Positions 1 to 9,221 of a stretch of 64,000 bases of DNA are shown one piece after another. The number at the start of each line of letters is the position of its first letter. The stretch's first letter is position 1. Position numbers and translations under genes: made by a program. Source of the DNA: Adenanthera pavonina. Lineage: Eukaryota > Streptophyta > Magnoliopsida > Fabales > Fabaceae. Location: the NCBI GenBank assembly GCA_026686845.1, contig JAIVEN010000001.1:33348001-33412000 (forward strand). Reading direction: 5' to 3'. The notes beneath the pieces were generated by a model, which saw nothing but the letters and a program-made list of their open reading frames with translations, searched no databases and was not told the DNA's origin.

Positions 1-1127
1 TCACCAGCAAAGAACAGATCTTCAGATTTTCCTGCTCCCTTTCCAACCCATCTGCCTTCATCTCGTTCAGTACCCATCCTTTGCAGTTCCTCTTCTTTGA
101 ATGCCTCAGTGAGTTTCCCTTTCCCCTTTTCAATGTGTTGAATCCTAGCATGCTGCAGGATTCTTGAAATAATTGCAGCATAGGGGGGTGTGGAATCCTT
201 CCTCTGATCCCTTGCCTTTATCATTCTCTGGAGGATGATATGACCCATGTTGATTAGCTTCCCACGAATGATAGCAGTCATCACATGAGCCTCTGCCCTT
301 GTTATCAAATTGAAGCTGCCACCCTTGTTGAATATGATCCTGGACACTATATAGTGCAGGATCCTGACTTGTACACTTAGGTCTGTGGGCTTCAACAGAT
401 TAATTGTTGGCCTGTTATCCCTTCTCCTGAGCAAGGTGTCCAAGATGGTGCTCTCTTTGTAGTACAGAAAGGATCCACCTTCTTCATCCTCTGTGCTTGC
501 CTCATCCATGAAGCCAGAGGCTGTAATGTCAATTTTTAGCCCATCTTGTCCTGGGATTTCCAGCACTTCATTGATTGTTTCATCAGCAAGCCAGATGGTC
601 CTTGATCTCAAAGAGACCTCCCATTTCCTTTTCTTGCTGTTATATTGAAGAGAGGCATACCAAGTCTTCACTACTTCATCATCATATTTTTCAGCAATTT
701 CCAACAGGTTTTTGTATCTTATCAACCATAATGCAACATCAAAGTTGTTGGATATCAAAAATTGCTCCAAATTTACACAGTGAGGCTTGATTACCTTTTT
801 GCTTGAAAACTTGGCACAAAACTCTTCTTGAATCTCAGGAGTGCTCCAAAGTGGCAATGTAGTAAGCTCAAATTCTCCAGATTGTGTAGAAGAGGAGGAA
901 GCCACAGCAGTAGTATCACCCGAAGGAATTGCAGTTTTTGAAGAGGAAGGCCCAGTTTTCTGAGAATCTGCCTTGGATGATGATTTCTGGCATTTAGAAG
1001 GGGTAGCTTTACTGGGTTCGGCCTTTCTTTTGGATTTTTCTCCTTCTTTTGTAGCATATTGGGATTTAACCGTTCTTTTTGGCCGAGTCCCAGCTTGTCC
1101 TGCTCCAGGGATCTTTACTCTCGCCAT
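1..1127 (-). CDS. Envelope-like third ORF of a SIRE-type retrotransposon ('putative plant transposon protein' type), C-terminus off the edge
   Basis: An ATG at 1127 opens 375 codons with no stop before the left edge, so the C-terminus is outside the window. Residues 1-85 are basic and Ser/Thr-rich (KSKRK at 31-35) and look disordered, possibly nuclear-targeting. From about residue 90 a folded-looking domain shows YDDEVVKTWYASL (148-160), WLADETINEVLEIPG (179-193), an acidic loop (207-218), VQVRILHYIVSRI (252-264), RAEAHVMTAIIRGK (277-290) and PYAAIISRILQ (315-325). This block order resembles the plant transposon/envelope-like family I remember as Pfam PF20167; that assignment is from memory. 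A decayed relative at 31604-33469 lies between a copia pol and its 3' LTR, which supports a third-ORF role. No biochemical function is known to me. It is the only long intact reading frame here, which suggests a fairly young copy. Upstream the sequence breaks into an unrelated LTR-A fragment, so no pol is attached. Confidence 0.75.
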   Translation of the reverse strand, partial: MARVKIPGAGQAGTRPKRTVKSQYATKEGEKSKRKAEPSKATPSKCQKSSSKADSQKTGPSSSKTAIPSGDTTAVASSSSTQSGEFELTTLPLWSTPEIQEEFCAKFSSKKVIKPHCVNLEQFLISNNFDVALWLIRYKNLLEIAEKYDDEVVKTWYASLQYNSKKRKWEVSLRSRTIWLADETINEVLEIPGQDGLKIDITASGFMDEASTEDEEGGSFLYYKESTILDTLLRRRDNRPTINLLKPTDLSVQVRILHYIVSRIIFNKGGSFNLITRAEAHVMTAIIRGKLINMGHIILQRMIKARDQRKDSTPPYAAIISRILQHARIQHIEKGKGKLTEAFKEEELQRMGTERDEGRWVGKGAGKSEDLFFAG

Positions 1128-1154
1128 TTTTCAGTGGAATGACGTCAAGAAAGG

Positions 1155-1161
1155 GTTTATA
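1155..1161 (-). promoter_or_regulatory. TATA-like box upstream of the envelope-like ORF
   Basis: On the minus strand CTATAAA lies 28-34 bases upstream of the ATG at 1127. The decayed second copy of the ORF has TTATAAAT at 33508-33515, about 40 bases upstream of its ATG at 33469, and the bases between are recognisably related. A conserved TATA-like element so close to the start would give a very short leader. Whether it is used is inference. A TGACGTCA palindrome (bZIP-type core) lies between box and ATG at 1140-1147. Confidence 0.35.
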
Positions 1162-1254
1162 GGATGTGAATGGAAGTTTAAACGGTGAAGAATGACGGTT
1201 ATATCCATGTGCATATTTAACACCAAACATGTAAATTTTCACAATAACTTGAAA

Positions 1255-2525
1255 TAAAATACCATGGCAAGTAAAGCCATCTTAGTCAACAATATCTTTT
1301 TCCTCTCCCTTCTCCTCCTTGGTAGCCTTGCCATACTGTGTTCCCAGATATAGTGAGCATATGGAAGGATGAGATTCATTGAATCTCGATAGCAATTACC
1401 CATGCATGCAATCATATTATCACATTTGGCATGAAAACATCAATAATCAAGTATCAAACACATTGACACATTTAGGTCATATGTTTTTACAAAAAATTCA
1501 GTAGAGTTTTATTTTATAAAATGGACATCTTAGGTCTCAATATCCCTCTTTCAACTCAGCCAACAACATAAAAACATCACATGGTAACATTACAAGCATG
1601 TGACAAAGCATCAAACATTTAGTAAGTGAATATGATAACATTGTACAAGTAAATTGAATTAACTACCTTATGCAATTCCTTTGTCTTCCAAGCTTTGTAC
1701 ACTTTTCCTTTAGCTTTCCACCACTTTTTTGAACCCTAATACATCACAAAATAAGGTCATTAGCTATTGGTTCTTGGTTCAACCTCACCAGTACAGTCTT
1801 GAACTTAAAAATTTCACTTTACTTTCCCTTTGGATTTTCTTTGAATCAATACTTGTATTTACCTAATTTGAACTGTAAGAATCCATTTTGGGTGTTAGAA
1901 TTTTGAAATTCATTCTCTATCCTAAACCTTAGTTTGGCCGAAAATAAGAAGAAAATTGGTGAAAAAATATTTGCTTTACAAAACTTGCAACAGCTTGTGG
2001 TTTCATGCTTTATTCGCATATTCCAAACTTTTTCCTATGCTTATTGGACAAAAACTCAACTCTCTCTCTCTCTCTCTCTCTACATAAGCATGGCTGAAAT
2101 TTCTAATATGTGGGATGAGAGAAATGACTTTATGAAACAATCTTAAACTACATGAGAATACAAGCTATGACCAAGAGATCTCAGCTTTTCAACTTGAGCT
2201 TTCAACCTTTGCTTTCTTGCTTCTCTTTTCTCTCTTCCTTTCTTTGTGTTTTTGCTCTCTCTCTGTCACTCTTTGCTGCAGTTTTGTCTGACCTAATAAG
2301 GAAGAAGAAGGCTTCAAAGTTGCTTAACTACACATCTTGAGGAAAGAGATCAAATAGGTAAATAGTAACTTGAGTTTAATTTACTAACTTGGTTAATTCT
2401 TATGCATTAATTCCTTAAATCAAATAATTAAATTCTCTGTGTCCTAGCTATAGCATATCATGCCATTAAGAGAGGATTTTGGCCAAAAATTGCTTGATGG
2501 ATGTTATTAGTCCAAAATAACATTT
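1255..2525 (-). repeat. LTR-A fragment, minus orientation
   Basis: Non-coding. It matches the middle-to-5' part of the LTR-A copies at 12572-15742, 18848-21376 and 51197-54094: the 'ctcctccttggtagccttgcca' type block, a 'gagattcattgaatctc' block, 'aatttcggcagag' relatives and a 'ggccgaaaat' block in the same order. No complete termini are seen. The left break abuts the leader of the envelope-like ORF and the right break abuts the gypsy integrase tail, so it is a truncated piece rather than a clean solo LTR. Reading frames here are translations of pyrimidine tracts. Confidence 0.65.
2060..2081. repeat. (TC)n microsatellite
   Basis: Eleven TC units in an uninterrupted run within the LTR-A fragment. 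The same LTR position is pyrimidine-rich in other copies (for example near 23497-23515), so the run probably grew from that tract. Confidence 0.9.
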
Positions 2526-2529
2526 ATTG

Positions 2530-2935
2530 ATAAATTTTATAAGTCAATACATTTATATTCTATAATATATGAAGGGTTTGACTAATATTTCTTTAATTGG
2601 AAGAATGGATGATATCATGTGCTTGGCTTAGGTTTGGTGCTATGATTAGTTTATAATCTACAGGTCCAGATTTTGAAAGGATTTTGAAAGGTCTAATGTA
2701 CTTACGAGTAAACTTTTTCATTTTGAGTGATCAACCAATCCCAGTTGTAGGAGATACTTTGAGAAAAATGTGATCTTCTATTTCAAATTGTAACAGCTTC
2801 CTCCTTTGATCTACATAACTCTTTTACCTACTTTTAGCCATTAACAGTTTCTTCTTTGTCATTTTAATCTGTTTGGAAGTCTAGTTAACTATTTTAGCAC
2901 TTATTAATTGCCTTTCACTTAGCTCTATCCAACAT
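2530..2935 (-). pseudogene. Tekay-like gypsy integrase C-terminus
   Basis: The minus-strand translation from 2935 gives PLCWIELSERQLISAKIV, then a lysine-rich stretch, then EIEDHIFLKVSP, IRPFKIL and GPVDYKLIIAPNLSQAHDII. This is the linker and GPY/F region after the integrase core of chromovirus (Tekay/Del-type) gypsy elements, usually FEVGDHVFLKVSP...GPFEIL..VGPVAYRLALPP. Several in-frame stops show decay. The preceding integrase residues (YEALYGRKCRS) end at about 10926, so this is the other end of the same integrase, cut by the minisatellite stretch and LTR-B. Beyond 2530 the frame decays and meets the LTR-A fragment. Confidence 0.8.
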
Positions 2936-3079
2936 AAAGGGGACCTTTTTTTTCAAAGCCCTGTAACAGCAGGCCCCTCAAAGCCTAGTAACATTAGACA
3001 CCTCAAAGCCCAGTTCCGGCTGACCCTTTTTTTTGAAAGCCCTATAATGGTAAGCCCCTCAAAGCCCAGTTACAACTTT
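2936..3079. repeat. Degenerate minisatellite of about 25-bp units
   Basis: About five imperfect units of the form 'caaagcccagtaac..gcccct', two of them preceded by T8-9 runs. The stretch sits between the two halves of the gypsy integrase and next to the left duplication (ATGTT, 3080-3084) of LTR-B. It has no coding match, so it was inserted or expanded inside the integrase gene. Confidence 0.6.
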
Positions 3080-3251
3080 ATGTTTGTCACACCCGAATTT
3101 TAATCTTCCAAAAATGAAAAATTAAAATAAAGTAGAGTTGCCACCAAAATTTTTAAAAGGGAAATTTTGGAAAAATCTTTTTCAGAAAAAACATGGTCTA
3201 TGAAACATAGAGTTCAGGAGTCGACTGTAACATGAGGAAGGTGTTAGGCAT

Positions 3252-4325
3252 TGATGAAAGACCCAAGTGGAACTCATCCGATTAACCTCCAAGGACTCGG
3301 AATGAACCACGAATCGTGCTAGAATCAAATAGGGCACATGAAACAACAAGAAAACACAAGATAGATGAACACGTTAAACCAAAAAAAATAGGATAATAAA
3401 TATGGACGAAAATTCAAGAAATAAGCAAGGAAGATATGTTGGTCAATTACATAAGACCCTAAGAGAACCCATCTCTTAGAACCCTAGCCTTGGCATGCCA
3501 CAAAGGAAAACCACACCTTTGATAAGTCTAAGAATTCTCTCAAGAACACAAGGGATACAAGAGAAAGCTCATAAAAAAGAACATAAGTTCTGAAAATTCA
3601 TTCTTATTAATATCTCTATCTCAAAAGTACATAGGTGGCTCCTTATATAAAGAAATAAGGCAACAAAAACCCTAGGCTAAAATGAAAAAATGAAAATTAC
3701 AATAAAAATAAAGAAAATAATCAAATCTAATTAATCCTAAAGAAGATACCATAATCTAAATAAAAAAGGAAACAAAATATTTCTCAAATCAATCAAAAGG
3801 TGGTGCCTTTTTTACTTTAACTAATAGAAAATTCTAGAGCCTAAATTTTAAAAGTAGGAAACAACTAAAACTTAATCTCCAAGACACAATCTTTGACCAC
3901 AGGACTTATTTTCAGAAATTAAATTAAATAAATGAAAATTCCTAATAAAATTATATTAAAAACGTCACTATTCATGGTTACATGTAGAGCACATGATGTT
4001 TTCAAGTTAGCTCTTCGAAATGGGCTCCTTTTGGGTTTGAATCTGGATCTTGTATAGCTAAGAGCATTTTCACGCCTTTGGGCTCCCTTTCTGGGCTGTA
4101 ACTTGAACTAAATAAGTGGGCTCCAAAAGTAGCAACTCTTGGATCAATTCATTTAAAGCTTTCTTTATTGTTTTGGATCTTGCTCCAATCTTTGGACTTA
4201 TTAAGCATTGTAATGGATCTTTGGGCTCCCAAAATTGCTTTCCATGTTTTTGTTCATCACCTTGATCAAGCTCTCCATGCTCCTCTTTGAACTCTTGCAA
4301 GACACGCCTAATCCTCACTCTATCA
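3252..4325 (-). repeat. 3' LTR of the gag-only element
   Basis: Starts TGATAGAG on the minus strand (at 4325) and ends CATCA (at 3252), giving TG...CA termini and 1074 bp. A TATA box TTATATAA lies at 3643-3650 on the minus strand. It has a single copy of the 226-bp block that is duplicated in the 5' LTR, and at 3880-3920 the intact sequence into which the MITE pair is inserted in the 5' LTR. Confidence 0.85.
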
Positions 4326-4339
4326 TTCCCTCCCTTCTC
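4326..4339 (-). other. Polypurine tract of the gag-only element
   Basis: GAGAAGGGAGGGAA on the minus strand directly abuts the TG of the 3' LTR. This is the expected position of the plus-strand priming site and fixes the element's orientation. Confidence 0.8.
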
Positions 4340-5239
4340 GAAAGGATTCATTCTCGAATCTCCATAATCTACATGGAAGGAAAGGGAAATATTAATCGCA
4401 TCAAAGAGATCTTATGGAGGATACTTACCTTTCAAACTAAATTGATGCACTAGGGCTTTGATCATCCTCTCATAAACTTGAATGGCATTGTTCTCCTTTG
4501 GTTGCAAATTTGTTTTAATTATTCCTCTAAGCTTTTGCAACTAGTCTCCAGGATAAAAAATCTTCCAACCATTATTTCGAACATGTGACTTATGTTCAAG
4601 CATTGGTAGATAAGAAATTAAACTTTTCTTCACACCAAATACACCAATAACTTGCAGCAAATAACTAGACACAAACTTAACACAAGAAGAGACTTAAATG
4701 GAACCAAAGCGTTAGGGAAAACGTGAAAGATGGAATTAGGACACAACATGATGCAAACAAACTCAAAAAGGACTAAGGTAGTACAATGATCATATAGAAA
4801 GAAATCTGCATAGATTTGGATACAATTCATTAAATTCAAAATCTGGATAGATTTGACACATAAAGATGGTGTGCAATGATAGGGCAAAGATGGAGAAGAA
4901 ATAACTAAAGGAAACAAAACACAATGATGGAATATAGAATGTAGCAATGATGGGTGAATATGACACTAAATTATCACAATTCATCTCTTTCACAAGGGAC
5001 TCATGCAATATGGACTCATGCAACAAAGATAGGTGATATAATTCAAAGAAATCAGAAACATAATAAGAAGGAAGAAGAAAATACAATAAAGACACATAAG
5101 AAAGATGAGGTGAAGAAAGAAGGAGTTTTGTACAAACTACTTTAATCTCACTTTCACTCTCATTCTTCCTCAAATTCTTTTTTCTTTTCTCTTTTTCCTC
5201 TTTTTGTTTCTCTTTTTCACTCTTCTCTCAATCTTCTTT
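4340..5239 (-). other. Internal 3' region of the gag-only element, non-coding
   Basis: No supported gene. The minus strand is rich in Phe/Leu/Tyr/Ser codons, which gives two long hydrophobic frames (4630-4947 and 4790-5173) without any family motif. They overlap each other in different frames, so at most one could be real. The stretch separates the acidic ORF from the polypurine tract. Confidence 0.5.
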
Positions 5240-6030
5240 TTACGCACTCTTTTTCCACTCACAACAATTTTTCTGGACATTGTCTCTCTTATTACTCTTA
5301 TTCTTCCACTCTAGCTCACTCTTCAAGTTTTCATGACTTTTACACATATGATTACATGGCAATGATTCATGGGCTGTCTTTAATACAAAAGAACTATTGC
5401 TATCATGTCCAATCAAATTAACATCACAATCAAAATTTCCAATCACTATGTCAACATACTCAATCTCATCAATGTAATCATATGAACCAATTTCCAATGA
5501 AATCACATCATTAGCACTACTAGGAATTAGCATGCTACTATCCAAAGAATTTTCAATCAAATCATTAGCAACATGTAAAGCATTATATTCCTCTAAAAGT
5601 TGTACACAATCATGGCTATTAATCTTATAAGCACAAGCAACTTCATTGTTTTCCAATCGTGCTACATCAAGATTTTCAATTTGCATATTAGAAGCACAAC
5701 TTGAACCAAAGCTTTCTAACTCAACACTAACAACATCTAGCTCAATTTTCTCCATTACAAGTTGCAAAATTTTAATCCCATCTTCACATTCAACATTATT
5801 TGCAACTAAATCTAATGACTCAACACAAGAGATATCATCACCAAAAGAGATTTGAGAGCTAGAAATACCTGTAGAGGATTCTCTTATCTCATCATCTTTG
5901 GTTGAAACCAGAACTTCTTTATCCACTTGAACTGTGAGAACTTGTACCTCTTCCAAATGTTCAACAACATTCTTAGCTTCAGGAGGGTGTTCATGTAAAT
6001 AAGATGATGCAAACTTTTTCGCATGACTAT
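5240..6030 (-). pseudogene. Acidic ORF downstream of gag, unrecognised
   Basis: Open from about 6030 to a stop at 5240 (about 260 codons) but with no ATG of its own at the front, so it was probably read through from gag before the frameshifts. It opens with DENSHAKKFASSYLHEHPPEAK and continues NVVEHLEEVQVLTVQVDKE. It is strongly acidic, with many Asp/Glu/Asn/Ser and few aromatic residues, includes repeats of the type SLDLV, IELDVVSVELES and SLEIGSYDYIDEIEY, and ends in a basic segment (KSELEWKNKSNK...KKNCCEWKKSA). There is no zinc knuckle and no protease, RT or integrase motif. I do not recognise the family. Position suggests a lineage-specific gag extension or accessory protein. Its long open frame, next to a broken gag, is unusual. 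Confidence is for the reading frame, not a function. Confidence 0.5.
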
Positions 6031-6413
6031 TTTCATCTCACCCCATGTTGCAATAGAAGATTCTCCACTCATAGCTCATCTAGTTTCCATCTATTTCCAC
6101 CAACCGGTAACTTTTTTACCCATTCGAAGGTAAGCACATTGTACCTTTTCTAGCTCAGAGTATTTACAACACCTAAATGCTAATTCAACTTTTCTTTCCA
6201 ATCCAAATAAACATCAAGATTTTTCTCACCATAAAATAATGGAATTTTTGCTTTGATGTTCCTAAGAACATCCGTGTGAGAAGGAACCTTTAAATTATAC
6301 CTTGCTAGAGTTTTAGATGGAAACTCCAGGTGATCCAATTTTGTATTCACTTCCTTGATTTGATCGTTGAAAGTCCTTAATAAGGCTTTAAGATCAGATT
6401 GTCTACCAGCCAT
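6020..6413 (-). pseudogene. gag of the gag-only element, frameshifted
   Basis: ATG at 6413 (MAGRQSDLKALLR). A leader helix (FNDQIKEVNTKLDHLE) is followed by IKAKIPLFYGEKNLDVYLDWKEKL, the start of the plant Ty3/gypsy retrotransposon gag domain (family form IPxFxGxxDPExYLxWExK). A frameshift near 6180 moves the next residues (CCKYSELEKVQCAYLRMGKK, then SGESSIATWGEMKIVMRK) to another frame with stops. A second shift near 6030 restores the frame of the acidic ORF. Gag would form the virus-like particle in the cytoplasm. The nucleocapsid zinc knuckle is absent. Frame-by-frame agreement with the family is good, so identity is firm although the gene is broken. Confidence 0.75.
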
Positions 6414-7641
6414 GCTTATATCTTGAAATGTTAGTGAAAACAAAGAGGAAAGAAATAGGGACCTCACAAATCTCTCTCTCATGTGTTTCCACTCAAAAAT
6501 TTATTAACACTCGTGTTTCACACAAAAAGATTGGCTTTTTCAATGGTGTAAAACACTTTTTCCTTTTACTACCCAACTTGTTCCCTGTAGTGTTCTTAAT
6601 CAAAATCCAACAAATCCAAAGGAAAAAAGTATGTATGAAGTGGCAATCACAAAACTAAAGTTCCAAAATTCAAAGTCCTCAAGGAATTAAATTTTGGACC
6701 AACAATCAAGAAGGATAATGTGCAGCAATTTTGATCACTAAGAGCATGTAATATGGTATTCAAGAAGGGAAAAAGGAGCACAAATATTGACCAATAGAAA
6801 GTTTATATGTGCAGAATATTTTTATGGGAAGAAAAGGAAGGAAAATGTTGGTGATGAATTTAGGAAAGTGGCATAACAATTATGGAAGGAAAGGAAAGCA
6901 CAAAATTTGGACAAAATGAAGAATAAAGAAAGATAGATACAAACAACAATTTAGGAAACTAAGAAAGGAAGAAAATAGGAAAATAGAATCAAGGAAGAAA
7001 ATAGGAAACTAATAATTCAGCACAAAGAGAAATTAGGAAAGAAAGGATATGATAAGATTAGGAAACTAGAATCTGAAATGATTTGGAAAGTGGCAAAAAA
7101 AAAAAAGAATCTTACCATCTATGTTAGGAAGCCTTTTATGACTTGGAGGCCAAGAACCTCAAAATAGGCAATTTTCTTCAACTTGCATTCCAATCATTCA
7201 AAATAGGAAACTAAATTGATTGAGAAAGAAAACAATACCCAAGAAAAATTTTGACTTTTTTTTTCATTTTTTTTGGGCTGTCACTATTGCTTTTTTTTTT
7301 CTTCTTTTTACACCAGCCACTCAAGTTTTTTTTTCATTCACAAATTTTTTTCTTCTTTTTTTTTTTAATTTCTAGGCAACACTCATATAGGAAAGAACAC
7401 TAATAAAAGAATAAATAAATAAAGTCAAATTTTTTTAATTTTTAGAATTTTGTCTGGACAACATAAACAAAAGTAGGAAACAGAGAAGAAAACATGAACA
7501 AGTCACAAAAAGGAAGAAACAAGATGGTAAGACCAGAAATTGATGGAAAAACCACAAAGAGGAATAAGGGATAGATCTAAAACAAGAAAGGGATGGACAC
7601 GATAGAAAAGAAAGGACAAACCTTGAAGCTAGCAAACTAAA
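6414..7641 (-). other. Leader (5' untranslated region) of the gag-only element
   Basis: About 1.2 kb between primer-binding site and gag. It is purine-rich on the plus strand ('aggaaagaaagg' style runs) and contains T8-10 homopolymers near 7250-7370. No coding frame is supported. It presumably carries the packaging signal; that is inferred from position only. Confidence 0.5.
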
Positions 7642-7653
7642 GGTCTGATGCCA
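7642..7653 (-). other. Primer-binding site of the gag-only element
   Basis: Minus strand TGGCATCAGACC, two bases inside the CA end of the 5' LTR. It differs at two positions from TGGTATCAGAGC, the complement of the plant initiator tRNA-Met 3' end, so minus-strand DNA synthesis was primed by tRNA-Met. Confidence 0.75.
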
Positions 7654-7862
7654 AATGATGAAAGACCCAAGCAGAACTTATCCGATTAACCTCCAATGAC
7701 TCGAAATAAACCACGGATTGTGCTAGAATTAAATAGGGCACACAAAACAATAAGAAAACACAAGATAGATGAACACGTTAAACCAAAAAAAATAGGATAA
7801 TAAATATGGACGAAAATTCAAGAAATAAGCAAGGAAGATATGTTGGTCAATCACATAAGACT

Positions 7863-8314
7863 CTAAGAGAACCCGTCTCTTAGAACCCTAGCCTTAGTAT
7901 GCCACAAAGGAAAACGACTCCTTCGATAAGTCTAAGAATTCTCTCAAGAACACAAGGGATACAAGAGAAAGCTCATAAAAAAGAACATAAGTTCTGAAAA
8001 TTCATTCTTATTAATCTCTCTATCTCAAAAGTACATAGGTGGCTCCTTATATAAGGAAATAAGACAACCAAAACCCTAGGCTAGGGTTCTAAGAGAACCC
8101 GTCTCTTAGAACCCTAGCCTTAGCACGCCACAAAGAAAAACCACTCCTTTGATAAGTCTAAGAATTCTCTTAAAAACACAAGGGATACAAGAGAAAGCTC
8201 AAAAAAGAACATAAGTTCTGAAAATTCATTCTTCTTAATCTCTCTATCTCAAAAGTACATGGGTGACTCCTTATATAAGGAAATAAGACAACCAAAACCC
8301 TAGGCTAAAAAGAA
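7863..8314 (-). repeat. 226-bp tandem duplication inside the 5' LTR
   Basis: The block starting 'ctaagagaacccgtctctta' at 7863 recurs at 8089 and covers the TATA box and the presumed start of transcription. The 3' LTR has one copy. The duplication therefore arose after insertion, or during the last reverse transcription. Confidence 0.85.
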
Positions 8315-8494
8315 AATTACAATAAAAATAAAGAAAATAATCAAATCTAATCAATCCAAAAGAAGATACCATAATCTAAATAAAAAAGGAAACAAAATAT
8401 TTCTCAAATCAATCAAAAGGTGGTACCATTTTTACTTTAACTAATAGAAAATTCTAGAGCCTAAATTTTAAAAGTAGGAAACAACTAAAACTTA

Positions 8495-9221
8495 TTTGAC
8501 AGTGTTTTCTATTTTCTTGTTTTGAAAATAGTTTTGTAAAACTATTTTCGAGAATGAGTTTTAAAAACAAGAAAACAAAAAAATCTATTTGAGTAATTGT
8601 TCTCAAAATCATAACAAGTAAGTGATAGATGAGTTATTCAAAATTTATAACTTTACCATTAATGAAATGGATGTTTTTCACCTTTTCTTGTGTTTTCCAA
8701 AACAAAAACTACAAAACACCTTAAAGGTGTTCTGAGTTTTTTGGTCTTTTATTTTTCTATTTTCCAGAACAGTTTCTAAAAACCAAGTTTACCAAACAAG
8801 TTTTCTGAGTTTTATGTTTCTGAAAACAGAAAAACTGTTTTCGAAAACAGAATCAAACAGCCCTTAGGGCCCGTTTGACAGTGTTTTCTGTTTTCTTGTT
8901 CTCAAAACAGTTTTCTAAAACTATTTTCGAGAATAACTTTTAAAAACAAGAAAACAAAAAAATTTATTTGAATGATTATTCTCAAAATCATAACTAGTGA
9001 GTAATAGATGAGTTATTCAAAATTTATAACTTTACCATTAATAAGGTGGGCGTTTTTCACCTTTTCTTTGTTTTTCAGAACAAAAACTATAAAATAACTT
9101 AAAGTTGTTCTAAGTTTTCTATTTTTTATTTTTTTGTTTTCCAGAACAGTTTATGAAAAACAGGTTTGCCAAACAAGTTTTTTTGTTTTTCTGTTTCCGA
9201 AAATAGAAAAACTGTTTTGGA
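8495..9221. mobile_element. Tandem pair of MITE-like elements
   Basis: Two related units of about 370 and 355 bp, 8495-8863 and 8867-9221. Unit 2 begins GGGCCCGTTTGACAGTGTTT and unit 1 ends with the inverted partner 'cagaatcaaacagccc'. They are separated by TTA. Inside, both are built from 'gttttctgttttc' and its complement. TTA spacing and GGG... termini suggest a Tourist-like (PIF/Harbinger) MITE; a hAT MITE is the alternative. No transposase. Unit 1 lacks its first bases, unit 2 its last, and about 40 bp of LTR present in the 3' copy (from 'atctccaagacac') is missing at the site. Confidence 0.6.

Noticed and set aside
791..1188. Frames 791-1057 (minus) and 973-1188 (plus) near the left edge
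   Set aside because: Both are shadows of the intact envelope-like ORF on 1-1127 in other frames.
4790..5173. 127-codon minus-strand hydrophobic frame that could pass for a membrane protein
   Set aside because: It overlaps another hydrophobic frame (4630-4947), lies in the 3' non-coding part of the gag-only element, and reflects pyrimidine-rich codons. No recognisable motif or pattern.
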